The notes: generated by a model from the letters alone, not told the origin. A stretch of DNA of 64,000 nucleotides from Poa pratensis (GCA_947311845.1 CAMZMU010000052.1:140445733-140509732), one strand, 5' to 3'. Positions 47,170-59,001 are shown, counted from the first letter of the stretch. Made by a program: numbers and translations.

Positions 47170-49055
47170 ACTCCACTAATCGTTGGGAAAGTCGAAGCCA
47201 GCTGAAATTGCTAGTTCTACGTGCCAATAATTTCAGTTGCGGCCTAGGCAAGTTATTATGGGGAAGGTTTACCGCAAAAAAAAAAAGTTATTATGGCCTT
47301 ATGGGGAAGGTGACAAATGCGGAACAGCATTTTCCGGATGCTGGAACATGGCTGCATTTTGTGCAGTGTCCATCCGTGGGCGTGGAACCGACAAGAAACG
47401 GGGATGGAAATCACGCAGTCACAGAGCTGTAGCAGGCCTGCCACCCGTGCTGTGTCGTTCCCTGTGCAGTCTCCAGATTGGTCACGTACCGCGGCGGTCC
47501 TGAACGAGCGAGGCACTGAGCTGAAGCCTGAAGCTGAATGCAGCGCGGCGCGGCAGAACAGCTGAACAGCATCTGCGCGTGCAGAATCGCACCGAGAGTC
47601 CGATATCTGGGAAGAGGCCGATGAAGGAGCTGGAACCGTGAAACGGCAGCTGGATGGTCCACGCCCATGCCTGTCGAACATCTCACTGTTTCGGCGCTCC
47701 GCTAGAGCCATTCGTACCACAAATGCCCAACCCACATCTTTCCTGACACTTTTTTTTGTTATTGTAGGAAGAGAGCCCTTTTTTTTAGGATAAAGTGATA
47801 AACCCACCGGCAACTTGCACACCTAAGACACTCGGACAAAGAAAATTTAACAACGCCACTCAACTCACCAAGCAACGACGTCCCCAAGGATGTCACGACA
47901 TCGAAGATTTTGATGTCGTTATTGTCCAATCCGACAAGATGGATCAGGGTTTTGATATTAGTATGTGAGAGCCGGTGCAGTGATAGGGCTCCACAGCAAC
48001 GCCACCAAGGTGGCTATTACACCCACGAACCAAGTTGTACAAGGATTTTCGTCTGTAGCATCACCATCACCAATGAAAGCATCGAGACAAAGCAAGAGCG
48101 ACAATGCCAATGTCCACGACAGCACCGCCACTCATGTGACCATGGAATGCCACCACCCTCGATCTCGGAGCCGCCGCTCCGTCGTCCACGCACGAGGGCT
48201 AAAGGGAGCTGTCTCACGAGGCCTGCGACAATAGCAACGAAGGAGGATCAGAGCTGGGGGAGCCTGGAGGCGGCAATGGTTCCCCCAAGTTTGGCCCTTA
48301 GGGAGCAACATAGGGGTTGAGGTATCATTATACTCACTATAAAGACCTCTTATTGCCTTGTGCGTTGGAGATTGTCTTCGCGTGTCACCAACTAAGGATA
48401 AACACCACCAACAAGATAATAAGCCTTGTCGTAGTGGTGATCGCTGATTTCAAAGTTACATTCAGAGAGTTTCTTTCAACAAAAAAAATCTCTGACTAGC
48501 TAGTTAGGACCTTCACGAGGTGGCACATGGAGGTCTTGGGTTCTATTTCCGTTGTATGATATCGACTTTTCATCTCCATTATGTTGCTGGCCTTAATTCG
48601 TGGCGCAAGACGGTTAAAGCAGGTACAAACAACACAAACAAGAAACAATAAGATCCACATGAACCTATGTCTATAAAATCTAAGAGGGGACATTTGACAC
48701 CCGGAGCATATGCTCTCGGTACTGAAAATACATTTTAAACACATCTTAAATAGTAGAAAAAAATAAGACAAAATAATTGTTGTAAATATCGATAAACTAT
48801 GTGCTCACCAAGTCGTTTTGAAATATTTTTTGTGTCATGTTTAAAAAGACTACGGTACTAAAAAAAGGCTTATTATGAATCTTTGTTTTTATCTTTTCTA
48901 CACATGCCACAATAATCATCGGTTTCCGCGAAACATGGCATGCACCATATAGAATGTCGAGATGTACATGTCAATTTTTTGTTAGGAATTTATTGACATT
49001 TCGAATTGTTTTCCTGGTGGAAGAAACATATACTCCCATGTCCCAGTATGTATGA
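47170..49055. other. Intergenic stretch, no supported gene
   Basis: Several frames overlap at 47237-47822 on both strands and at 47910-48320, none with a domain. An A-run at 47276-47286 is present. From 48320 to 49055 the sequence is AT-rich and possibly old MITE debris. No promoter or terminal repeats can be assigned. Confidence 0.4.
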
Positions 49056-52000
49056 CTATCTCTCCTCGTGAAGCGAATATCTTGGAGCTGGAACAAGGAG
49101 GAGCTTCTCCTTACGGCGGGTCGTCAAGCCGAACACTTCGTTCATGTCAACTTTCTTCGTCTCCGCTGGAAGCTCCCAATCGAAATGATACACAAGGTTT
49201 GCTATCATAATCTCCATTGCAGTATTCGCAAAATTTATGCCAGGGCAGATCCTTCGTCCAGACCCGAATGACACATACTCAAAGTCATTCCCCTGGTTGT
49301 CAAGTGCGTCCGCGCTGCCTCCGGGAAGGAACCTCTCTGGCAGGAACTCCTCCGGCACTTCCCAGTACATGGGGTCTCTGGCGAGAGCCCACGCATTGAC
49401 CATGATACGTGTCCCGACAGGGATCGTGTAACCGTGGATCTCACATTCGGCGATTGAGAGGTGAGGGACGAGCAGCACTGCCGGTGGGTGAAGCCTTAGA
49501 GTCTCTTTCATGGTGGCCCTTACGTAGGCCATGTCACCAAGCTCCTCTTCCGTGACCATGTCTTGTTGTAATTCTTCGTCGTCCTTGCCTTGGGTGGGCG
49601 CCGGTGCACGCCTCCCCCTCCTCACCTCGGCTTGCAGCTTGGCCATGACACGTCGGTTATTCATCAGCTCAGCCATCGCGAATTCTAGTGTCGAATATGT
49701 AATTTCTATGCCCGCCCCGAACATATCCTGTTAATTACGATGTCAAAAAATGTAGCAATATTTATTATATACTAAAAGCAAAATGAGTTAGTTTTTAGAG
49801 GCACCACGTTAAGCCACATCCTCCCAAATAATTTTAGTAGTTGGATCTGAAATCTATGGTGAAGATTTAACATGATATCAATATAGTTGTGTAACACCTG
49901 TTTGTCACGGTCCATTTTATAGAAGGTACACAAAAAGGTACGCACCTAATATTAAAGAAAAAACGTACGAGATAAGACGTGCAGGAAAAAATGATGAATA
50001 AAGTTGACGTTCATTGGCCAAATGACATTACCGTATGAGGACGTGTCTCTATGGGACTCTCTTCTTTTTTTACTCGATTAGTATTTAGCGTTCTAATTGC
50101 CGTGATAGCACAAGCCGTTGCACTAATCAAATCTCTGGATGCAAACTAACCATCAGCCGCTGGTGAGACGCAACATACCACCACGATGGGACCTACACTC
50201 CCCACATGTAAATGGTAGCACGTGCATACACATCACAAAGAGATTGGAACTAGACAATGTTACGTGTGTATTATATTGACTGATCCATCATCTGATCTAT
50301 AAATATCTCTCTTTGATTAATTTAAATTGTACAACGTATATAAGACCTATTTATCTGAGTGTGGCCTTTTGTAGGCTTAGCTCATGTATCACTTTATTTC
50401 GAAAAGAAACTGAAAACAGCATTTTAAATTTTGAGAAAAATCTGAATATTCTAGATGTACGCAATGCTATATTATGTCATTGTGCAATTTTTCACACGGA
50501 ATACATTATTTTCCATGCTGTGTAGAAATGATAAAAAAATGCTGAAGTACTGAAGAGTGACAAAATTTGATCCTTGCAAAATTTGTTAGATTTGTCTTCT
50601 TCGTGTGGCTCAAAAGGAAATGTGTTCCGAGCGGAGAATTTACTGTAGGTAGAACACATTATTATGAACATCTAGAATTTTTCTTCAAAGTTTTCTAAAA
50701 CCTTAAAATATGGTTTTCAAAATTTTCAAAACAAAAGAGCCCGAGCTACACTTGGCTTTTTTGCAACAATTCAAGAGGTGTAAATTTGCATTGCTATTGT
50801 AATATATGACAAGAAAAATTAGTTATTGCTATGTTTTTGCAACTAATAAAAAAATCGAATTTGAAATTTGTGGTTGAACTTCAAAATTAATTTGACATAC
50901 TATCCACATCATGGAGGCTGTAAAACCATAGATAATTGGGAAGAATAATAAATATCTTACAACTTCATTTTCATATAGTGATCTTAATTAGATGACGTTC
51001 ACATCTAAAGTCACAAATTTGGAGAACTTGACGGACTTCAGTTCTGACAACAAAAGAATATGTTGGTATTGATCGGATAATCATGATGATATGGTGTTGG
51101 GTGCATATAACAATACACTTGGATACTGTATCTGCTAAGATATAAATAAGATTTATTGATTCATAAAATTTATTTGTGCATGGTTGCATTAAAGTATAAC
51201 AACAAAATTTATATGACGGGATCAATACTTTAGATCGATAGAGAGATATTATGTTGAGTGGTATAATTTTCAATACAACATAAATGAATTCTCATCCGAT
51301 GTTTCTACCGTGTATCAAAAAATCTGTTATGTTTGAGAGGACTAAAAGGCATACACCCCATTATATATTGGCATTGACTGTAATAAGGCTCTTTGGCTGT
51401 GTTTCGAAAAGTTGATCACGATTTATCTCGCCTTGAAGGTAGACTTTCATTTTTTTTCCATTTATTGTTTATCTTACTATTGACAAAGTTTTTATGGGGC
51501 CATGCATGAGGGAAAAAAAAGGATCTCCATGGACGAGAATTGTAACACGAGTACATGGTGGACGATTGATTTCTAGAACCAAATCCTATAAGTTTGTGCT
51601 TACTACTTTACAAAGTTAGATATCATATTCTAAGCAATCGAGGATTGCTGCGCTAGCATGTTTTTTGTTGTGAGGATAACATAAATAGGAAAATTGGATT
51701 ATTATTTATGAAAATAAAGGTTTATATAGATTAATATTTATGCTTAGAATTAACAATAAACAATTGGACTCATGTGCATGTAGACCATGGGTTCGTTTGG
51801 TTGGTATGTTCTCACAACTTCACGTCTGATTTTGTCTACATGTTTTTTAGAACATAAGATTTTTTTTGGATAATATCAGATTTTTGTAAAATTTCATTTC
51901 CTACCTATTTATATTACTTAATTGTTATTTGAAATATAGATTCTAATGCATGCATCTTGTGATGTTAGCTGTTGTCAGATCTTTGCTGCTGACTTTATAA

Positions 52001-53617
52001 GTTCATCTACAGTTTCCATAATTGTAATAAAATAAAAAAATTGTGTTTGCCATCATTTATTATATATATTAGTGTATATTTTATTGCAATCAATATTTAT
52101 ATTTTTCTATGTTTTATGTTGAAATCAGAAACTGATCTAAAGTATTGGGTAGTGTGAAAATGCCAAAAGGATTGTTAATAACCGGCTGAGAATTATTTGG
52201 TTGTCCAATGGGATTACAAAGACTAATAAATTGATTATTGATTAAGAGGTTGAAATTATGGACCATCCAAGTCGATGTTCATTGTTCATGGCAATAAAAT
52301 TACTTGTAGAACACCTATACTTAAACGCAAGGACAGTAAGAAGAGAATAAAAATATAAAATAGCAATACTTACGTTTAAAGATATAATAGGTGGCATGGT
52401 ATCTTTGAAAGTTTTATCTATCCAAAATATAAAGTGATTCAAAATAAATGTCATGTCTAATTCAGCAGTACATACATTCGATAAAAGAATATTACATTTA
52501 AAATTCCATGTTTTTAGAATCTTAAAAATCAGCAAGTTATTTTGTTAACACATTAAGAATGCTAAAGACCGATGCCCTCGCAAATGCGAGGGCTATCTTG
52601 CTAGTTTATCTAATGTTGAATCAATTATTTAGTCGTTTTGTTTCAAGTATTGCTGCTAATATAGTATTTGTACTTACTTACCAGCAAGATCGCCTTGATG
52701 TTATCTGTGGTGAGGCCGTACTCCTCCTGCAGAGAGAGCAAGACATGCATGAAGTCGGCACTGGCATCGTCCTCCTGCTCGCGGTGGCGCCCTTGCTCGT
52801 CGATGAGCTTGTCCAGAAGCTTGTCCCACTTCTTCCGAACCCTCTTAGCACTGGGGCATAGCACCGCCCCGGTGAACACGTCCGACATTGCCAAGCTTGG
52901 GAAGTAGTCCTCCACGTTGAACCCTCCCAGGAGCGATACGTTGATTTCAATCAGCTCACGGAGCAGCTTGTTTCTGCCATCGTGGCGGTGGTCCCTCCCA
53001 AGCACCGCCCGGCACACGACGTCGTTCATGTACGAGCCCAGGTGCTCAGTCATGTCCACCGCCGTGCCAGCAGAAGATGCCGCCGCTGCACGGATCTTGG
53101 CCACGGCTATGCACACCTCCTCTTCACGGTACTGGCGGAACGAGTGCACCTTCCTGGCGCTGAGCATGTGGGCCGTGACCACCTTCTTGGCCTGCCGCCA
53201 GGGCTCGCCAAAAGGCGCGAAGCTGACGTCCGAAGATCGGTAGAAGATGATGTCGGCGACGGTGGAACGCGGCCTGGATGCGAGCGCGTGGTCGTGCGTG
53301 CGCAGGACGGCCTCGGCGGCGCGCGGCGAGGACACGACCACCGTGTTCACCGCGCCTAGGCGGAGGACCATCAGGTCCTGGCCGTGCTTCTTGGCGAGGT
53401 CACGCAAGGAGACATGGGGGAGTGGCCCGACGAGGTGAAGGTGCCCGATCACCGGAAGCTTGCCCGGAGGAGAAGGTGGGAGTCTCAGGTGTTGCCGCTC
53501 CTTGCTTCTTCTTCGGCTCCATCTTTTCCCACCGACGAGCAGTAGAACGAGCGGGACGAAGAAGAGAAGAAATAGTGCTTGAGCAGATGTGCCATGGCTT
53601 GTTGCTTCACCAGCCAT
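49056..53617 (-). CDS. Cytochrome P450, CYP71C / indole-2-monooxygenase-like, copy 1
   Basis: Two exons: 53617-52682 (312 codons) and 49727-49056. The intron uses a GTAAGT donor and AACAG acceptor, phase 0, giving 535 residues, near the usual 500-540 of plant A-type P450s. An N-terminal anchor (residues about 13-30, ALFLLFFVPLVLLLVGG) would place it in the ER membrane. The Pro hinge is PPSPPGKLP (about 47-55). C-helix: EPWRQAKK; K-helix: ETLR (387-390); PERF: 442-445; heme loop: FGSGRRICPG with ligand Cys473. Family members hydroxylate small indole/benzoxazinoid-type substrates; the substrate here is unknown. The I-helix reads AGIEIT: the conserved Thr (residue 321) is Ile, against Thr in copy 2. 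The 2954-bp intron contains a Helitron. The frame is intact, so it may be expressed, but catalysis is doubtful. Confidence 0.85.
49761..52604 (+). mobile_element. Helitron in the intron of P450 copy 1
   Basis: The insertion of 2844 bp begins TTTATTATATACTAAAAGC (a T where Helitrons normally have C at position 2) and ends CTAG before host T (52605). It sits in an A|T site. The paralogous intron of copy 2 provides the empty site: 'gcaatatttatccaaag' aligns with the joined flanks 'gcaata' and 'tttatctaatg'. Without it the intron would be 110 bp, against 106 bp in copy 2. No Rep/helicase or gene fragment is recognised; the body is AT-rich. Confidence 0.9.
52574..52604 (+). other. Helitron 3' terminal hairpin and CTAG end
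   Basis: GCCCTCGC-AAAT-GCGAGGGC is a perfect 8-bp stem with a 4-base loop. It is followed by 7 bases and CTAG, the standard Helitron 3' terminator structure. It is intact here, unlike in the Helitron at 33062-36532. Confidence 0.9.
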
Positions 53618-53660
53618 GAAAGCAAGAGGTAGATGACTGATCATCCGGAAGATGATATGC

Positions 53661-53673
53661 CTCTCTATATGGA
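53661..53673 (-). promoter_or_regulatory. TATA-like box of P450 copy 1
   Basis: On the minus strand, 'ccatatagagag' lies about 45 bases upstream of the start codon. The aligned position in copy 2 reads 'ccatatatagag', a better TATA box. The very short leader implied (under 30 bases) makes the assignment tentative. Confidence 0.4.
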
Positions 53674-53683
53674 CATGCTCGGT

Positions 53684-53790
53684 CATGTCTTGCTCAGCCG
53701 TTTTGGTCCTTTTGGACGGGTTGCATGATGCCACCAGCTTCAGCGGTGAAGCACGACGTGAAGTGGAGGTGCCCACGCCAGCGCGCGCGT
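53684..53790 (-). repeat. P450 upstream segment shared with copy 2
   Basis: From 'catgtcttgctcagccg' onward this matches 58901-59001 with scattered differences ('aacgtgaagtggacgcgcccatg' there, 'gacgtgaagtggaggtgcccacg' here). It shows that the duplication included upstream sequence as well as the gene. Confidence 0.8.
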
Positions 53791-54788
53791 GTACACGACT
53801 ACACGTACACGTTGCCTACGGACGGAAATCGAGGCCGCCATACGATCTGACTTTTTCGATTACAAGGACGACGTAGACCCAAATGCACGTACGATCACTT
53901 GCATTCACGTTGCAAGCTATAAATGTTATTTAACCAGTTGAATGTCCGTGCCACGACCACTTAATTTTTTCATCATATATTTATTACGTGCATAAACATA
54001 AAATGCACATTCACGTATATATAGAAAAGATCGGCACATATATAATATAAAAAAATCAAATTTATCTTCAACAATTATATTTAGAAAACTCTAATAAGCT
54101 AGGAAGCATAGCGTGTGTTTAGTTGCTGGATTGAGAGGGATGGGATGGGACCATCTATATTTTCTGGATGGGATGGTTCAGTTTTAAGTGTTTAGTTGAC
54201 ATGCATGAGCGGGATCATCCCATGTTTTATTTGGATTCACGGATTTAAGGTGGATGTGAACTATTTATAGATTAATAGTCAGAGCTCTTTTATGGTGCTT
54301 GGAAAACTACCTCTAGTAGTTTCAGGTAGCTTCCATCTTTAATTATTTCAGCCGTTCGATTTGAAGCTACTCACCTAAATTATTTCAGCTGTCTAAGCAT
54401 CAAAACAAAAAATTGATTATAATCTTTTTGACATGATAAATTAATTATAATTAGTCAGGGGTATTAAGGTCATTTGTTTACAAACAGATGAACCGTTTTT
54501 GTCCAGGTTGCATTCTTTTTTTGACTGTAACCGACAGGAGCTGTGCCATTGCATTATTAGAAGAAAGAATTGGTTTAGTTAATAAGGGGAACCGGACCCA
54601 AAAATCATACATTGCGCGGTTAAAATAAACCGGTAGAAAACGCACACTCCAACTCAGGAAACATCATCTGATCCTGAAACAAGGGCACCTAGACCCAAGC
54701 TAACAAGGCACCCCTCGCACCCAACTAAGATAACCTCACTAGGCACACATGAACTCTCGCCACTAGAGTACCTTCCCAACTGAAGAGA
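53791..54788. other. Intergenic stretch, possible MITE fragment
   Basis: No gene is visible. Around 54115-54240 'tgtgtttagttgctgg' and 'gggatgggatgg' repeats look like one end of a MITE, but no second end was found. From 54530 to 54780 the minus strand reads like a transcript 3' region that continues from the relic at 54789-55080. Confidence 0.35.
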
Positions 54789-55080
54789 TCAGGCATTGGT
54801 CTCCACTAAGGCTCGAATAGCCTCCATCACCTCTGGTGTGCGCGGCTTGTCGTACATATGCAAATAGAACTCCATCTTCTCATTGATTACCTCTTCGGTG
54901 ACTTTCCCTTTGCACTTGAGTTTGGGAGTTTCCCAAAAGTCTCCGCCCGCCTAAACTCGGCGCGCTTGGCTATTAGAATCGCACAATCTTTGTTCTTCTT
55001 TCCAACCGAAGGCTTCTTCATGCAGTCAAGAATGGATTATCAACCTGAGTCTGCTTGTCCTTGGACGAGCCCGACGCCAT
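54789..55080 (-). pseudogene. Short unidentified coding relic
   Basis: The minus strand opens MASGSSKDKQTQVDNPF at 55080. After shifts it reads KKPSVGKKNKDCAILIAKRAEFR, then KLKCKGKVTEEVINEKMEFYLHMYDKPRTPEVMEAIRALVE, ending at a stop near 54789. The protein-like composition and continuity suggest a decayed gene or processed copy. The family is not recognised, and at least one shift and a stop break it. Confidence 0.4.
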
Positions 55081-55722
55081 GTAATATAATATGATTAACA
55101 CATCACTGCCATCAGGTTAATATATAGGATCATTCCGAGCTCTCGTCTCCCTCCTTTCTTAATTTTAGTACCAAATGCCGGAGGGGAATGGCCTTGCCGG
55201 TGGGTGCTGCTGGCGAGCCGAGCAGTCAAAATACACCACGGTCAGGACAAAACCGCCTCATGTCTCACTGGAATTGCTACTTCCGCGCGTGGTTGGGATG
55301 AATGGTGGAGGTGCCGGATCAGAGAGATCGGCGAGACGCCTGTGAAGAAGCAGCACCAGCCCACGACGGCAGAGCACGAAGTGGTGCCCGGTGCACCTCG
55401 ACGCCATTCCTCCTCCCGCAGCACCAGCTCAACACACGATAGCTTAGACGGGTACAAATCGGGCGATATTTTGCACATTTGCGGGATATCTCATTGACAT
55501 GATGCATGATTGTTTTCAGATTTTTTAAAATTTATAAATATGATTTTTTTTTTCAAAATACAAGGATAACGGGGACCGGGAGCAAGAAATTCTACTCAAC
55601 AAGTAAGCTCTAAACTAGTTCGATTTCAATTGACTAAATATAAATTTTAATATAGAATTGCATTTAAAATATGTCTTATAAACAATTCATATATATTTCT
55701 AGTCATGTGAACCAAACAAGTT
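55081..55722. other. Intergenic stretch between relic and P450 copy 2
   Basis: Frames of 97 and 78 codons overlap on opposite strands at 55204-55497 with no motif. The remainder is AT-rich. Nothing can be supported. Confidence 0.4.
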
Positions 55723-57457
55723 TCATATAGAACTTATAAGGGATCTTGGAGCTGGAACAAGGAGGAGCTTCTCCTTACGGCAGGTCGTCAAGCCGAACAC
55801 CTCCTTCATGTCAACCTCCTTCATCTCCGGCGGAAGCTCCCAATCAAAATGGCACACAAGGTTCGCTAGCATAAGCTCCATTGCAGTATTCACAAAATTT
55901 ATGCCAGGGCAGATACTCCGTCCCGATCCGAATGGCACATATTGAAAGTCATTCCCCTTGCCGTCAACGGCGGTTGCACTGCCTCCGGGAAGGAACCTAT
56001 CTGGCAGGAACTCCTCCGGCTCTTTCCAGTATACGGGATCTCTGGCCAAAGCCCACGCATTAACCATGAGCCGTGTCCCGACAGGGATCATATATCCCTC
56101 AATCTCACATGCGGCGACCGAGAGGTGGGGGACGAGCAGCGGTGCCGGCGGGTGTAACCTTAGTGTCTCCTTCATGGTGGCCCTTAGGTAGGCGGTAGGC
56201 CATGTCACCGAGCTCTTCCTCCGTGACCATTTCTTGTTGTAATTCTTGGTCCTCCTTGCCTCCGGCGGGCGCCGGTGCACGCCTCCCCCTCCTCACCTCG
56301 GCTTGCAGTTTGACCATGACGTGTCGGTTATTCATCAGCCATCGCGAATTCTAGCGTCGAATATGTAGTTTCTATGCCCGCCCCGAACATATCCTGTTAA
56401 TTAGCATGTAAAAAAATGTAGCAATATTTATCCAAAGTTAAATCGATTAATTAGTCCTTCTATTTCAAGTATCGCTGCTAATAAAGTACTTGTACTTACC
56501 AGCAAGATCGCCTTGATGTTATCTGTGGTCAGGCCGTACTCCTCCTGCAGAGAGAGCAAGACGTGTATGAAGTTTGCACTGGCATCGTCCTCCTGCTCAC
56601 GGTGGCGCCCGTGCTCGTCGATGAGCGAGCTTGTCCAAAAGCTTGTCCCACCTCTTCCGAACCCTCTTAGCACTGGGGCATAGCACCGCCCCGGTGAACA
56701 CGTCCGACGTTGCCAAAATTGGGAAGTAATCCTCCACGTTGAACCCTCCCAGGAGCGATATGTTGATGTCGATCAGCTCGCGGAGGAGCTTGTTTCTACC
56801 ATCGTTGCGGTGGTGACTTCCGAGCACCGCCCGGCACACGACGTCGTTCATGTACGAGCCAAAGTGCTCGGTCATGTCCACCGCCACGCTGGTCGCCCTT
56901 CCAGCAGAAGATGACGCAGCCGCCGCTTCACGTATCTTGGCCACGGCTATGCACACTTCCTCCTCACGGTAATGGCGGAACGAGTTCACCTTCTTGGTGC
57001 TGAGCATGTGGGTCGTGACGACCTTCCTGGCCTGCCTCCAAGGCTCGCCCAAGGGCGCGAAGGCGACGTCGGAAGACCGGTAGAAGATGATGTCAGCGAC
57101 GGCGGAGCGCGCCCTGGACGCAAGCGCGTGGTCGTGCGTGCGCAGGACGGCCTCGGCGGCCCGCGGCGAGGACACGATCACCGTGTCCACCGCGCCGAGG
57201 CGGAGGAGCATGAGCTCCTGGCCGTGTTTCCGGGCGTGGTCGCGTAAGGAGACGTGCGGGAGGGCCCCGACGAGGTGAAGGTGCCCGATCACGGGAAGCT
57301 TGCCCGGAGGGGAAGGAGGGAGCCGCAGGTGGGGCCTCTGGTTGCTTCTTCTTCGGCTCCATGTTCTCCCACCGACGAGCAGTAGAACGAGTGGGAGGAG
57401 GAATTGAAGAAATAATGATTGAGCAGATGTGCCATGGATTGCTTCGTCACCAGCCAT
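55723..57457 (-). pseudogene. Cytochrome P450 copy 2 (CYP71C-like), frameshifted
   Basis: Exon 1 is 57457-56500 and exon 2 is 56393-55723, with a 106-bp intron at the same place and phase as in copy 1. The N-terminal anchor, PPSPPGKLPVIG, EPWRQARK, ETLR and PDRF are present, and the I-helix is the canonical AGIETT. Three indels relative to copy 1 break it: a 4-bp duplication near 56625 (gagcgagc), loss of 5 bp near 56338, and a 7-bp gain near 56185-56195. The heme loop reads FGSGRSICPG, replacing the conserved Arg with Ser (codon at 55915-55917). Reading stops about 14 codons after the first shift, so no heme-binding protein can be made. Tandem, same-strand arrangement with copy 1, about 2.1 kb apart. 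Confidence 0.9.
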
Positions 57458-57499
57458 GGATGCAAGGCAGATGGACTGATCATCCTGAAGATGATATGC

Positions 57500-57512
57500 C
57501 TCTATATATGGA
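57500..57512 (-). promoter_or_regulatory. TATA-like box of P450 copy 2
   Basis: The minus strand carries 'ccatatatagagg' about 45 bases upstream of the start codon. Immediately beyond it the homology to copy 1 ends at a large insertion. Confidence 0.45.
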
Positions 57513-57513
57513 C

Positions 57514-58900
57514 CACTCGTATCGTTTGTTCATGTCACCATTTCATTTGGTCAAATATTCATGTAAAATGTCTAGTGATACGTGTGATCAGCAAACTCGA
57601 TTCATCGAGGTTCACACAAAATAAAATACACCAAAGGATACTTAAGAAATTAGAGGATAAGTAGGAGAATAAGACAAAAAAGAATATCATTCTCGAAATA
57701 GGGTTTCGCACCGCTTTATAGATAAAGCAACGACCATACAACTCCAACATAAAAAATAAAATAATAAAATAATATAAAGAATCATTACTGTATCACTTGC
57801 CATTAAGTTTAACAATTCATTTTTCCATGCTTCAACCGGGAACCACAAATAGTTCCCAAGCTACATGGAGCTTGTTATGTTTTCAGATTTTCAAATGGAT
57901 GTTTTGAAGCTCCTAAAAAAAATTACAAAAATCTCCTACATCTAGGCAATAATGTATTCCACAAACATGTAAATTTGAACTCATAATAAGTCATACTCTT
58001 GGCTACAAAAAAATGACAAAATCTGAGAGATTTTGGAGACTTGGAATTTGCACCGTTCACTACTTCAAATGTCCAAATTCATTTTTGTACAAGCCAAAAT
58101 ACAACATGTATCGAGTTCAGATTTTACACGTTCTTAGGAGACAATAGTGTCTACATCTAGGAACTTTTCTCAAATTTTCATGCAACTTTAAAATGATATT
58201 TCTTAATTTCTAAAAAATTCAGAGCTACATAGAACCCGAGCTCCATTTGTCCATTCTCATGCTTCAACAGCAAAATATGAATGTGGACAAACCGAACAAT
58301 ATTGGCAAACATGTATTGCTTTCTCGTATTGATTGCATACAAAATGCCACACACATACGCATGCACACATACGTATTGATTTCATACAAAAGGCCACACA
58401 CATACGTACGGCACGCGCGTGCGCACACACAGATTGAAATTAAAATATACTACCCTCAACCAGAACTCTTTGTCATCTAGAATCGAGCGGCGACATGAGA
58501 CACAACCAAAACAGAGGAGAAACAGAGGAGTGTTTCATACACTGGAAATTACAAAATAACAACTTGTGTTGCCTAACTATCACAACTATGTGTACCCGTG
58601 GTGACACAACTAATTCTTGCGATTTTATTGATGTTCCCCATGCCCAGTTTATTGCTAGTTATAATCCCAAATTTGTTAAACTTGATTTTTACAAAGTAAT
58701 TTGGAGCTATACGCAATATACATCGACTTGCCGCCCTTCGAAAATGAGACCAAAGACAGTGACATTCAGTGCATACTCCGTATAGATAATCCCCTCGTGC
58801 TCATTGACACGCGCGCGTCATTGTGTATTTGTGTGGTGTCGAATCACTTGACAGCAAGGCTGTAGGCGTAGCGTGTCTTGATAAACCATCACGCTTGTGG
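57514..58900. mobile_element. About 1.4-kb insertion in the upstream region of P450 copy 2, unclassified
   Basis: In copy 1 the TATA region and the conserved upstream segment are about 10 bp apart; here they are about 1.39 kb apart. The interval is AT-rich with no gene. A stretch at about 57690-57780, read on the minus strand ('tatctataaagcggtgcg'), resembles a LINE 3' end as I recall it. The rest (57840-58260) looks like MITE debris with repeated 'gagctacat' and 'aagctacat'. Exact ends and target duplication were not found, and it may be several insertions. Confidence 0.5.
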
Positions 58901-59001
58901 CATGTCTTGCTCAGCCGTCTTGGACTGGTTGCACGCGCGATGCAGCCAATTTCAGCGATGGAGCACAACGTGAAGTGGACGCGCCCATGCCCATGCGTGC
59001 G
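58901..59001 (-). repeat. P450 upstream segment matching 53684-53790
   Basis: It shares 'catgtcttgctcagccgt', 'ggttgca' and 'aacgtgaagtgga' in the same order as the copy 1 upstream region. This marks the distal end of the readable duplication. Confidence 0.8.

Noticed and set aside
47256..47822. 188-codon minus-strand frame downstream of the small gene
   Set aside because: It overlaps several open frames on the other strand, has no domain, signal or splice context, and its composition looks random.
52559..53619. Plus-strand frames across P450 exon 1
   Set aside because: Antisense shadows of the GC-rich P450 coding strand, and similar shadows occur over copy 2.
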